Of a stretch of DNA of 64,000 bases, positions 54,710-64,000 are shown one piece after another. The notes beneath the pieces were generated by a model, which saw nothing but the letters and a program-made list of their open reading frames with translations, was not told the DNA's origin and did not search any database. The position numbers and the translations under genes are program-made. How positions within the stretch are numbered: position 1 is the first letter of the stretch; each line of letters starts with the position of its first letter. The stretch spans positions 5,206,001-5,270,000 of the forward strand of contig CAIIXF020000001.1 of NCBI GenBank assembly GCA_903813345.2, in the 5' to 3' direction. This DNA comes from Owenia fusiformis. Taxonomy: Eukaryota; Annelida; Polychaeta; Sabellida; Oweniidae.

Positions 54710-55105
54710 CACTGTTCCACAACTAGTTTCTTTGACGAAACGTCAATGTAACGAAATGGATGAATTTCCTATATACGATTTTTCTGCTCTCTCGATTTAA
54801 ATGTACGTATAAGTCATGTTGCGTATTATCATTTGGCATAAAGTTAGACAATATAGTCTACCTTTTAGGAATGCTCTCGATTTGGAATTTATTATTTATG
54901 AACTTATTAAAACTAGACTATATTTTCTAACTTTGTGCCAAATTATAATCTGCAAATTGACTTATAAGTAGATTTAAATCGAGAAAACAAAAACTCGTAA
55001 TAACCAGGAAGTTTATCCATTTTTTACACTGACGTTCCGTCAAAAAAAGGATGTCTATTTCGAAATAGACGCCATTGGTCAAAGTAACTAGTTGTGGAAC
55101 AGTGA
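54710..55105. mobile_element. 396-bp foldback MITE with target duplication ATAAA, ACGTCAATGTAAC family
   Basis: The ends are CACTGTTCCACAACTAGTT and its exact complement. ATAAA flanks both (54705-54709 and 55106-55110). The interior is an almost complete palindrome: CGAAACGTCAATGTAACGAA, TTCTCTCGATTTAAA and AGACAATATAGTCTA on the left are mirrored on the right. The arms match the dispersed sequences at 4741-4985 and 42013-42300, which suggests they come from one end of a longer parent. Confidence 0.88.
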
Positions 55106-55110
55106 TAAAG

Positions 55111-56460
55111 CGAACAATCGACGCATATGGTGATAAACTCTGATAAACGAATACATCCTCTGGCCATAATTGAACATAATTGAAACCAACCTATCTACCA
55201 AACGTAAGTTATAGTCCTACGTTATCACAAACAGCGGCTGTTTTGGTGGGATATGAACTTGTACAAATGCGCTATACAGTCCAAATACCAACAAAGGTCT
55301 TTAAGATCGTCTGGTGTCACGGTTGCAGCGAAGGACTCTTGATAGCAATTGTAGTCTATAGTGACATTAAGCAGAAAAGCTCTTTTACATTTTAAGGAGA
55401 CAAAATCAAACTAATTGATGACAATGACATCTAGAATTCTATTGATCAGTTGATAGTTTGCGGCAATGTATGCGAAGCAGAAGGGTCGCGAATAGATAAG
55501 TGGAAACAGTAGCTTGATAATGCCAGTCGCTTAGCACAAAATAAAAGACATGAAAGATGCATATTAAATTTATATCATTTTTGTAGTTTATTTTTTTCTT
55601 CCTCTGTTTCTTTTCATTCATATGCGTGTACAATAATATACTCTGCTTTAAATACAAAATATTCTTCGATTTTCCACACAAGTTACAAGTTAAATAACTT
55701 AACAAGTTGAATTTTTATCTAAAATTAAAAATATCTTTCCACTTATTAAAAACATTGTCGTTGCAATATTTAAAACAAATACTGTTGGTAGTAAGCTTTG
55801 CAGCTCTGATATGTTTTGATCAATTTGATGACAGTATGATGATAAAATTACATGAGGGTCATTTACAAATGATGTTTATGCATGACAACTATTTACAAAT
55901 GAGAGTATGACCATTGAGATGATGAAAATGATTAAGACTAGATAAAAAAGGTTGCCTGACTTTTGACAACCAAAACAATTTAAAGTCTCCAGATCAGATG
56001 TTTAGTAAGGAGAGTCTTAAAATGTGAGATCAAATTATGAAATCTCATAGATAACCATTCGTTGATTATTTAGCAACGTGTGATATATCCATCAACCACG
56101 GCCTTAAGTGTGGGGACGCCACGATGAACTGACACATCTTTGCTCGCCAACGCTATCGCCATATGCTGAGCGACAGCGTCTGATTGAAGAATGTTTAAAA
56201 TATGTATCTGGCATGTAGCTATGTCCATATGGTCGTTTTCTGTGTATCCCCCGCTACTGTCACATAGTGCTTAAAGTCCCATAACAACAAAGAGTTCGCA
56301 CAAACTGTTGGATCGGATTGAAACGTAGATCCTTTAGTATAATAAACTCTGATGGAGCTAAATGTCACATAAATTGCCGGGTCTTTGCCTATCCCCACTG
56401 ATGGCTGCCTGCATACCAAATATAGCAGTAATTTGGCTTATCTGCATCAGCTCCTTATTG
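55111..56460. other. Intergenic, nothing recognised
   Basis: Open frames up to 88 codons show no motif. The 3' UTR of the ID gene may extend into the upper part. Confidence 0.4.
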
Positions 56461-56827
56461 AAGCCATATAGAAGCCTATAGTCATCGGGAACATCTGCAA
56501 ATACAAATGAATCACTTAATTAGTTGGGTGTCATGATTTTGTAAATTTGTACTGTGACATGTAATCCTTAAACTGATTAATTAGTCTAAATTGCAAAATG
56601 ATATAAGTTTGTTATCAAAGTTACTATCAAAGTTTGAAAACAATCTAAATTGTATATCTCTCTACTGTGTAATTTGTGTAATTCGCTAGTTAGGTTACAT
56701 GCATTTGTTTCTATTATTTGTTTAATTACTTGTTTTTGACTTTCTCCATTACATGATAAAGATTATTTATAATGATGAACTTGTAATTACCATGTGTCCA
56801 TGTTAACTAGAGGCAGCTTTAACACGT

Positions 56828-56872
56828 TCATCGAGTACAGCAGTCAGAAACATCCAATCTCTGGAATTGTGT
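56828..56872 (-). CDS. ID: ID coding exon 2 (predicted)
   Basis: A 45-bp terminal coding exon after a pyrimidine-rich acceptor, in phase 0 with exon 1, ending TGA. It encodes a 14-residue tail. No independent support beyond phase, position and family gene structure. Confidence 0.65.
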   Translation of the reverse strand, partial: TQFQRLDVSDCCTR

Positions 56873-57787
56873 CTGAAACAATCAAAAAAGAACCATATAA
56901 ATACAAGTTTATCGATTTCTATAAATAATGAATAGAGACATCAGTGCTTATCAAATTGTGGAACAATGGCGTGAGAAAGTTAATGGCATTGCATCAGGAA
57001 ACAATAGCATGTTATCAGGTTTCAGCATATCTTGAGTGTAAAAGAAATAACCAGATTGAAAATTCTTTCAAAGGGGAAGTAAGCAAAAAGGGTGAACACT
57101 AAGATAATTAATGTGAAAGCTTTTAGAGTGCGATTACCGCAGTACGAAACCATTGTAGGTATTAGGGAAAGTCAGGCGTATTGATTCATCCAGGCTTAAT
57201 CCTTCTCTTCACTAATTAATGAATATCAAGGAGACACACCTGGGCTCGCAATATGCCATGTTTAATTCAGATTGCAGGTGCCATTCACTCAAATAATTTA
57301 ACAATTATAATCACACCAACGTTCTAAGCCAATTCCATACACGGAAGCAAGGTTTACAAAAGGTACATTATCCTCCCCCTACTATCCAGTGTATTCTACA
57401 TGCTTTATAGAACAGACACAGTAAAGTATAATATATGTAGATGTATAACAACTAAATTATATAACTATTATTGCTCACCTGTAAAATTTCGTTGCTATTA
57501 TCAGATAGTGGCATTCTTGTAGGTGTCTTCGTTATTGTTGATTGGTGTGCTGGTTGAACGTTTAGGGTCAGCTCTAAATCCAGAATGTAGTCTATTACGT
57601 GCTGTAGCACTTGAGTTTTCGACACCTTCTTTGCGGAAGGGATGGTGGGTACCAAATCCTTGAGCTTCATGAAGCAAGCTTGAATCTCATCCTCTAGATT
57701 TCCCGATTTGCTGAGTTTAGCTACTTTGGTAAAGTCTCCACGGAGAGCAAACTCTGATATGATGTTGCTTCTGCTTTGTGCCTTCAT
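56828..57787 (-). CDS. ID: ID/Emc-type inhibitor of DNA binding (two coding exons)
   Basis: A dominant-negative HLH protein. It pairs with E-proteins through helix-loop-helix but lacks a basic region, so the dimers cannot bind E-boxes. Exon 1 is 57787-57479 (103 codons) and exon 2 is 56872-56828 (14 codons plus TGA), giving 117 aa. The HLH lies at residues about 33-77: IQACFMKLKDLVPTIP, then KKVSKTQVLQHVIDYILDLE, close to vertebrate ID2. The unspliced frame runs on for 8 codons to a stop at 57452. I prefer splicing because EILQ is followed by a good donor (CAG|GTGAGC), the acceptor TTGTTTCAG is at 56873-56875, and vertebrate ID genes have an intron at the matching place (after SILSLQ in ID2). 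The spliced tail reads TQFQRLDVSDCCTR. The exact exon 2 is inferred. Confidence 0.88.
57479..57787 (-). CDS. ID: ID coding exon 1 with the whole HLH domain
   Basis: Starts MKAQSRSNIISEFALRGDFT. The segment TPTRMPLSDNSNEILQ at its end parallels the vertebrate RTPLTTLN...ILSLQ stretch before the intron. Confidence 0.93.
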
Positions 57788-57898
57788 GGTTGTTGTTGAA
57801 TGATGTGTAATGAAATCTTACTATATACTGATGATATCAAATACGTGTTACTCCTGTGATAGAATAATGTGAACTGATGTGAAGTGGAGATGTGTTGA

Positions 57899-57936
57899 TT
57901 TATATAGCAGCCGATCACCAACTAAGCACCGCCCCG
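57899..57936 (-). promoter_or_regulatory. ID core promoter: TATA box and GC box
   Basis: On the minus strand TATATAAA (57899-57906) is preceded by CGGGGCGG (57929-57936). Transcription would start near 57870, giving a 5' leader of about 80 nt before the ATG at 57787. Confidence 0.7.
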
Positions 57937-58335
57937 TGATTTATGCCTTGTAAACACAATAAAGCTACTATTGTTATGACTGACATTGATTACACTTTTT
58001 AACCAATCAGCGCGCTGTATTAGTTGTTGATATGTCAATCATAATTAACCCCAGGGTGCTGATCTCACAAGTTGAAAAAATGTTCTATGTGTTTTACTGA
58101 ATACAATTGTAGATTACTGCAATGCATTTACTAACATATTGAGTTATGAAGTCAAGTGTTGCAAATTCGACTGTCACTACTTATTTTTGTTGGAAGTTAT
58201 AATTTCATCCTAAAGTCATGCGTTTCTTTGTAAAACGGGAAAATGTTTCCAATTAGGGTTAGTCCAAATTTGTGTATTTTTCTCATGGCAAAATTTGGCA
58301 AGTGATTAATTATGGAGAACGACCCCTTTTCCTCT

Positions 58336-58401
58336 CAGCTGGTCCCGCCAGGACGGCGCCAGTTTCGTGACGTCATCCATTCTACACTATGAGCCGGCGC
58401 C
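58336..58401 (-). promoter_or_regulatory. GC-rich CRE/GGCGCC cluster upstream of ID
   Basis: Within 66 bp of an AT-rich region: E-box CAGCTG (58336-58341), GGCGCC (58355-58360), a perfect CRE TGACGTCA (58368-58375) and GGCGCC (58396-58401). A third GGCGCC is at 58596-58601. GGCGCC is the SMAD1/5-type half site, and CREs occur in vertebrate ID promoters. The enhancer role is inferred. Confidence 0.55.
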
Positions 58402-58609
58402 GGCCAGGCGGTTGATATAGCAACAAGCCTGTCAATCATGACTTACTTCAAATACACCGCTCTTTACTTACTGATAAACGGTATTAGAATTCGTCACCTT
58501 CGGCTTGTTGATACTTAGCACATGCACACCTGCAAAATATATACGTACATATGTAGACTTTAGTGTACTTGTATTGTTTTGATACTTTATATCGTGGCGC
58601 CGGTAACTC

Positions 58610-59040
58610 AACAGGGATTAAGAAAAATAAATAAATCTGTAAACCAGACTGACTGACTTCCTAGTTCCTTATCCACCTGGATTTGTAAGTTTTGTATGGA
58701 TTTTGCAAACATTTGATTTTAAGTCATCTTTATCAATGACTGTTATATGGACACAACTCTTTTAATCAGCCATCCAGGGACCTCAAAATGTCACATTAAC
58801 AAACATATTATACATGAATGTTCCATGGAGGATTTATTGAACTAAATATTTGGAAAATTGGCCGCAATTTTGGAAAATTGGCCTATTTTCGAAAAGCGGG
58901 CAAAATTTTCCCACCCACCTCTATCAATGACTCTAGTTCGATTCCTGATGTTATTGTGTATAAAACATTGTGCAACCCCTTTTTTTAATTTTAAGAAGCC
59001 GGGTACTCATCATTATGATTAATACAGAATATCACATCAT
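58610..59040. other. Intergenic, nothing recognised
   Basis: No gene or clear repeat. Confidence 0.4.
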
Positions 59041-59043
59041 TTT

Positions 59044-59153
59044 GAGTGATATCATTTTATCGTCGAGTTGATATCAAATATCAACACGAGTGAGCGAAGC
59101 GAATGAGTTTTGATATTTGATATCTACGAGGCGATAAAATGATATCACGAGGA
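59044..59153. repeat. 110-bp palindrome (GAGTGATATCATTTTATCG)
   Basis: GTGATATCATTTTATCGtCG plus AGtTGATATCAAATATCAA is mirrored by TTGATATTTGATATC-ACGAG plus GCGATAAAATGATATCAC. The spacer contains CACGAGTGAGCGAAGCGAATG. Related GATATCACACGGAT phrases continue to about 59460 and at 60205-60250, perhaps the body of a longer element. Confidence 0.75.
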
Positions 59154-59469
59154 ATTATGTGATTTGTGATGTTCTGATCCAATTTCCAGGACATTGGCAG
59201 ACAATATAAACTAGAAATTAGAATATCAATTGAATATTTGAAACACTTTATTTTAACAATTAAAAGTAAATAAAATGAACATGTAAACATTGTTTTTTGT
59301 CAGTTTTATGTCAGCTTCACAACCTTTAATATTATTGTGACTGTGGAAATGTCCAAATGTGATATCACACGGATATGCGTGAGATAAACGATATCATACG
59401 CATATGAGTTTGATAAACGATTTTCTGGAAAATATCACACGGATTTCAATAATATCAGAAATATCAATA

Positions 59470-60260
59470 GCTGTTATTGTACAGATAACACATTAATCGT
59501 GGGATAAACCATGATATCTCATTTGTTCCCAGTCCTGAGATGCCATGAAATAATGAGCTCGATTTGGCGATCCAAGAGAGCCTAAAATAGAGGATTTTTG
59601 AGATTTTTCATCCCAGCTCATATTTCATCTTATTGGGGTAATTTGATCAGATCTCACCCATAACATCTCAGAAATATAATTTGTGACAGTTTATATTATA
59701 TCTGTACTGAATCTAGTAGTTTCTTTTATCAAAACAACCTTGAAAGGCATTAGCAGACCAGTATTGAAGTATAGTTCAGATTTATATGCTATACTGGGCG
59801 ACAACACCTTTTTTGCCAAAATTACACAAAAAAAATGGAAGGTATCAAAACAGATTTTAGACAGTCATATGTTCATTATCTCTGAAAGGCACGCCATTGT
59901 TCCGAATCCCAATCGTCCAAATCCCATTCATCCGAAACCGAATGATTCAAAAATTAACAATTGTCTGTGTGATATTTTCGAAGAACCACATGGAAATAAC
60001 ATGATAGAAGGACTTTGATTAATGTTTTACTCTTAGCTTGAAAAACCTGCATTCAATTTCGTTGACCAAATCTAAAATCTTTGCAAATGACGTTTCTCTC
60101 TTTATGGATACGTATAGGGCATAGGGGGATACGGTAAACACGAAAATGAGGAGGGGGTACGGTGAAACTGGGGCTTTTGTATATGTTGTAACTGCGTTCC
60201 CTCGGGAAATATTGATATCATCCTTGTGATATTACTCATATCAAATCACGACTGGTGAAT
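59470..60260. other. Intergenic, no gene recognised
   Basis: A 111-codon frame at 59683-60018 ends in a Pro/Asn-rich stretch that is a simple-repeat translation (CCGAATCCCAATCGTCCAAA type). I see no domain. Confidence 0.4.
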
Positions 60261-60268
60261 AACCTCTT

Positions 60269-60430
60269 TTTATCCTATACTTAGTAGTTATTATAGGTTA
60301 ATAACACGCGGGAGTAAAATTGATATTTGAGGTGAACGGGAAATCTCACTGTATCTCCCGGTGGATCTTTCTCTCAGCAATTCCCTGGAATTTCGTTCGG
60401 AGCATTTTCGTATACCAAGTGTAGGATAAA
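60269..60430. mobile_element. TTTATCCTATAC-family MITE, copy 3
   Basis: Ends TTTATCCTATACTTAG and (reverse-complemented) TTTATCCTACACTTGG bound 162 bp. The interior shares GTTAATAACACGCGGGA and ATCTCCCG with the copies at 16278 and 51936. Confidence 0.7.
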
Positions 60431-61603
60431 TCAGTTATTTAATGATCATTTTTGGATACAAAGTATAACCCTCATAATTTATCTATATATAATGTTTCTC
60501 CCTCAGGATATACAATGTATCCAAAACTGACCTCTCCCGAATAGGCCCCGTTTATCTTGAAACGGGGTATATCGAATATAGTGTCGTTTATCCTATGACT
60601 AATGTTTTATGATACAGGGCTAATAGCTATTCTCAGATGCCTAGCCGGCATCTCGTGCACATGATACCAATGCACTCGTGTTTAAGGATTATTGCATTGG
60701 TCACATCTGTGGATTAGCTGATTTGCAATTTGCACTGTTTCTCTGATTTACAACAATCAAAATTTGGTCGCAGGCCGGTGTTAAGTTAATCCTTTTCAAG
60801 CGGCGCATGTTATATTTTCTTATCATTTTCAGCAAATGTTGAAATATAGACGTGTAGGTTTTTCCCATGGACTATGTGCATTTGGCGGCAGGTGAGTTGA
60901 TGCACTGCCATTTTCTCCATCTGCTTACTACACACACAACAATGGGTCCTTCGTTCTGAGAACGCATCTGTCCTCCATTTCCCACACTAACAATCCAGCC
61001 TCAATGTCCGGACCAGACTGAGTGAGGGATGGCCTCTCTCAATCTATGATAATATTCACTAAAACCTATGTTTAATTTTGATAAGGAAAATTAAATCCAA
61101 TTTTATTTGCATGTTGATCTTTTCTTTTATTTAGAAAGTTAAAAGTTTGCTGAAGTTTCTTCTGGCAGGTCGCGTGCCTCTATGTAGCATTAAACAGAGG
61201 CGCGTGCCATTTCAATAGACATTTAAAGGTAGGAGGGATTTGGCTCTATTCAGCCTTTGTTCAGTATACAATATGGTTACTACTAGTCAATAGAAAAGTG
61301 TGTCGTAGTATTTTGATACTTCAGATTGACCATTCACAAAAGTGATATTCCCCATATATACAAAACTCTCCGTGCATTGCAAGTTATGTGTAGCTTCATT
61401 CAAAAAACGATGTATCCAGGTATCATTCAAGTTCATAACAATCGTTAAAAGTTAGACCGCTCGGCAACTTGTGACACGTTTCAAGAACTGATAAAAGTGA
61501 GATCTGATTTGGGCTTTCATAACCTACATGTATTTTTTCGTGTCTGTGTCATAGTTTTGAGACAAATTGTAAATTGTAACTATATATAAATATATACGAG
61601 GGT
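60431..61603. other. Intergenic, nothing recognised
   Basis: No gene or clear repeat, apart from a further TTTATCCTATGAC phrase at about 60590. Confidence 0.4.
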
Positions 61604-61777
61604 CAGGCTTGAGCCAGTGCCCCCCCCCCCCCCACTGGCCAAAATATCTTTCAAAATCATGCAGTTTTCACCATTCTGAGCACTTTTTAAGCGATTTTGG
61701 CCATTTTTAGACCAAACTTGTCACAAGTGAACCCCCTGGAATTTTTCAAATTCCTGGCAAATCTGGCTACGGGCCTG
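61604..61777. mobile_element. MITE of the CAGGCCCG family, target duplication AGGGT
   Basis: Ends CAGGCTTGAGCCAGTG and (reverse-complemented) CAGGCCCGTAGCCAGATT; AGGGT flanks both (61599-61603 and 61778-61782). It carries a poly-C tract and TTTTCACCATTCTGAGCACT, also found in the copy at 33991-34285. Confidence 0.82.
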
Positions 61778-61782
61778 AGGGT

Positions 61783-63820
61783 TGATCATAAAGTTCTCAT
61801 GATGTCTTCTTTATTTTTCAATATTTTCTTATGGATTTTTCACAGAATGTGCATCATGGAATGTTTTACTAATCCAGCAAAAAATATTTAGAATAACAGA
61901 AACATTAGATAAGAAATCAATGGTGCTATTGTAACTTGAAATCAAGGCATCCGGGGCAAATAAAAAACTAGCTAGAATAGTCCCCATTAACCATGTTTAA
62001 ATACATAATAGGTTGTCAAATAACCTTTCAAACACATTAAATGGTCAAACACTATGTTCTCTTGACTGTTTTGAGCTATTTAAATGGTCATGTGATATAT
62101 GGGATCTCATAATGGATGATTGTTATGCTTCATTTGAAGTGACTGTTAGACCTTGCTAATATGACTGTTTTGTCAAATATCCAGAGGAGGAAATTGATTT
62201 TGCCCCTTGTGTACAGGGTGTAATTTTGTTGATATCTTAGCAATCTTAACTTTATCAGTATGAATTTTATTTTTATCATAGACCTCTGCATCTACCATTC
62301 TATTGCATTCTCTTATTAATCTTATTAAGTCATTTCTGATCATTAGCTTTGAGTCTCAGATGGTATCACATCTAATGAAGCATGAAAGCATTCCCTATGA
62401 CATCACACAATCCACATGATCAATATCTTTTATAGTAAATGCACTTAACAACATATTCAAGTTAACATTTTCATGTGTTTGGTAATTTATGAGCGTTTAT
62501 TATGTATTTTTACATGGTTAATATTAGAGCCATTCTCTTATTTTCTTTTATTTGTCCCGGGTGCCTTGATTTCCCGTTACTATGGCAACCATTTCTTATT
62601 TAATATTTCTGTTAAACTAAATAGTTTTTGCTGAATTGATAGGTCATTCCATGCTGCATATTCTGCATATAAATTAGGGCCCAGATTTTGAAAAATAATG
62701 CCCAGTAATGCCCAATTATTTAAAAAATGCTTCGAAGGAAAACTAAAAACTTGAGCCAAATTATGGCTTGTACTCAAAAACAATAGCTGAGGGACGTAGC
62801 CAGGATAAGTAGTGCTAGTAAAGTAGTAGGGGTCCGGGAGAATTGAGGCTTTTTGGGCTGGTTTAGCGCGTTCTGAGCGATTGAAGGGACAAACTTAGAG
62901 AGGTTTCGGTACATTAGTGTGCATTCGTTATATACCAAATATCGGACCCGTCAGCTGAAATAATGATTACCCAATTAGCATTTGAATAGATTTATACGTT
63001 TACCGTCATCGTCTATATGCCTTTTTATACGTTCATACCTTATATCTCAACTTTAACTTTTATAATAACTGTGAAATCTAAGTGAGATAATGTAAGATTT
63101 TGCACTTAAAACACACACTATCGATAAAAAAAACTCTAAATTGAGTTATGAATGTTTTCTGATCATGAAAACGGATGCGCGCAGAGTCTAGTTATAATCT
63201 ACCTGAAAGAAGACAAAGTTCTAACACATACTCCAGACCATTTTTTAGCGATAATAATGATAGTCTTGCTTATAGCGATAATTTCACTTTTATCGAAACT
63301 TCGCAAGTTAAGCTAATGATATACTTATGTATAAAAATCAATCACAAATTGTTAATGATTTTTAAGTAATTCTCCGAAGAAAATAGTAGAAAAACAATAT
63401 TGAGTTATATCACCTTTCACAATAATTTACTTTCATAAGACATTTCTTTAATTTAATCACTTTTTGATACATCTTCTATTTCACAAGACTTTTAAATTTA
63501 AATTTAAATTCTATTTCAGATGTTCTCACAGAATAAAAAAGACTTATCGAATGACTGTTACAACAGCTAACAGACCATATTTGAATCAAACGCTAAATAT
63601 TCCCAGTCAAGTTCATTTTCATATTTTTGGAAGAACTCGCATATAGTTTTACAGTATACTGTTAAACATTTTAATCTAAATATGAACCAGATTTGCAAAC
63701 GCGAGCCTGTTTATGTTTATTTATTTACTCTAACTTGTACATTTCCCATGAATTTGCCAGACAGTGTAATAAGTGATTGCACACATAAATGTTTACATTG
63801 GAGTAGTTATGTCAACCAAC
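61783..63820. other. Intergenic, with one repeat terminus
   Basis: GGACGTAGCCAGGATAAGTA near 62793 is a decayed end of the CGTAGCCAGG family. It is followed by TTTAGCGCGTTCTGAGCGAT. No gene was recognised. Confidence 0.45.
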
Positions 63821-63836
63821 GGCGCCATAGCGTCTG
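63821..63836 (+). promoter_or_regulatory. SMAD composite site GGCGCC-N5-GTCTG
   Basis: GGCGCC (63821-63826), five bases (ATAGC), then GTCTG (63832-63836). This fits the SMAD1/5 plus SMAD4 (Mad/Medea) composite motif GRCGNC-N5-GTCTG. It lies 6.0 kb upstream of the ID start codon, and ID genes are classical BMP targets. One such site can arise by chance, so activity is inferred. Confidence 0.45.
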
Positions 63837-64000
63837 CATTCCACCTGTAAAAGTGTAGCTTGTATCCTACCTAAACCACCTGTAGGACACACTTTTCCTA
63901 ACCCTTCTTATTTTTTAATACTTTCTGCAACTTCAGATGGGGATACTTAGTGTAACGTATACAGTCTATATACAGTGTGTGCAGAGCTTAGCTCGAGCCA

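Noticed and set aside
57452-57478. Unspliced C-terminus of ID (111 aa)
   Set aside because: A good donor, a phase-0 acceptor and the family's intron position favour the 117-aa spliced form, though the short form may exist.
59683-60018. 111-codon open frame with a Pro/Asn-rich end
   Set aside because: The periodic part comes from a simple CCNAATC repeat; no domain was seen.

Overview
This is a window of an animal nuclear genome. It is AT-rich, its genes carry introns, and it holds many dispersed repeats. The gene content (Tal/Scl, WDR18 and Id orthologues) and the repeat vocabulary (many short palindromic elements, fragments of the type AAAATGGCAGCCATTTTG, GGACAGAC-type microsatellites) suggest a marine invertebrate, most likely a lophotrochozoan such as a mollusc or relative. 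No species can be named from the sequence.

Layout. (1) 1-1713, plus strand: a Tal1/Scl/Lyl1-type bHLH transcription factor, with a predicted promoter and a 5' UTR intron in front. (2) 1714-6500: intergenic sequence with a G-rich tandem repeat and duplicated repeat blocks. (3) 6809-39990, minus strand: a complete WDR18 gene that I rebuilt from eleven coding exons. All splice phases agree, giving 433 codons plus stop, next to 432 aa in human. The first coding exon is only 18 bp. The 5' flank has paired palindromic NRF1-type sites, two CACGTG boxes and CCAAT boxes. The introns hold most of the mobile DNA: a ~3.1 kb, 56-bp minisatellite made from the gene's own exon 3' end and splice donor; a 2.4 kb inverted-repeat element with a 28-bp minisatellite inside it; a degraded Tc1/mariner copy; a very young Gag-protease-only LTR retrotransposon of 8.07 kb; and a 3.6 kb foldback element interrupted by a MITE. 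(4) 40.3-56.5 kb: intergenic, rich in palindromes, MITE-like elements with readable target-site duplications, tandem repeats and one LINE fragment. (5) 56828-57787, minus strand: an ID/Emc-type HLH gene of two coding exons, with the intron at the place known from vertebrate ID genes. It has a TATA box, a CRE/GGCGCC cluster about 0.6 kb upstream, and a textbook SMAD composite site 6 kb upstream.

Two of the three host genes belong to one regulatory circuit. Tal/Scl works as a heterodimer with E-proteins, and ID proteins sequester E-proteins. WDR18 is a housekeeping ribosome-biogenesis factor (the Ipi3 position of the PELP1-TEX10-WDR18 complex). Exon structures, repeat boundaries and target-site duplications were read by eye. 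Family assignments rest on recognised motifs and were not tested by search.
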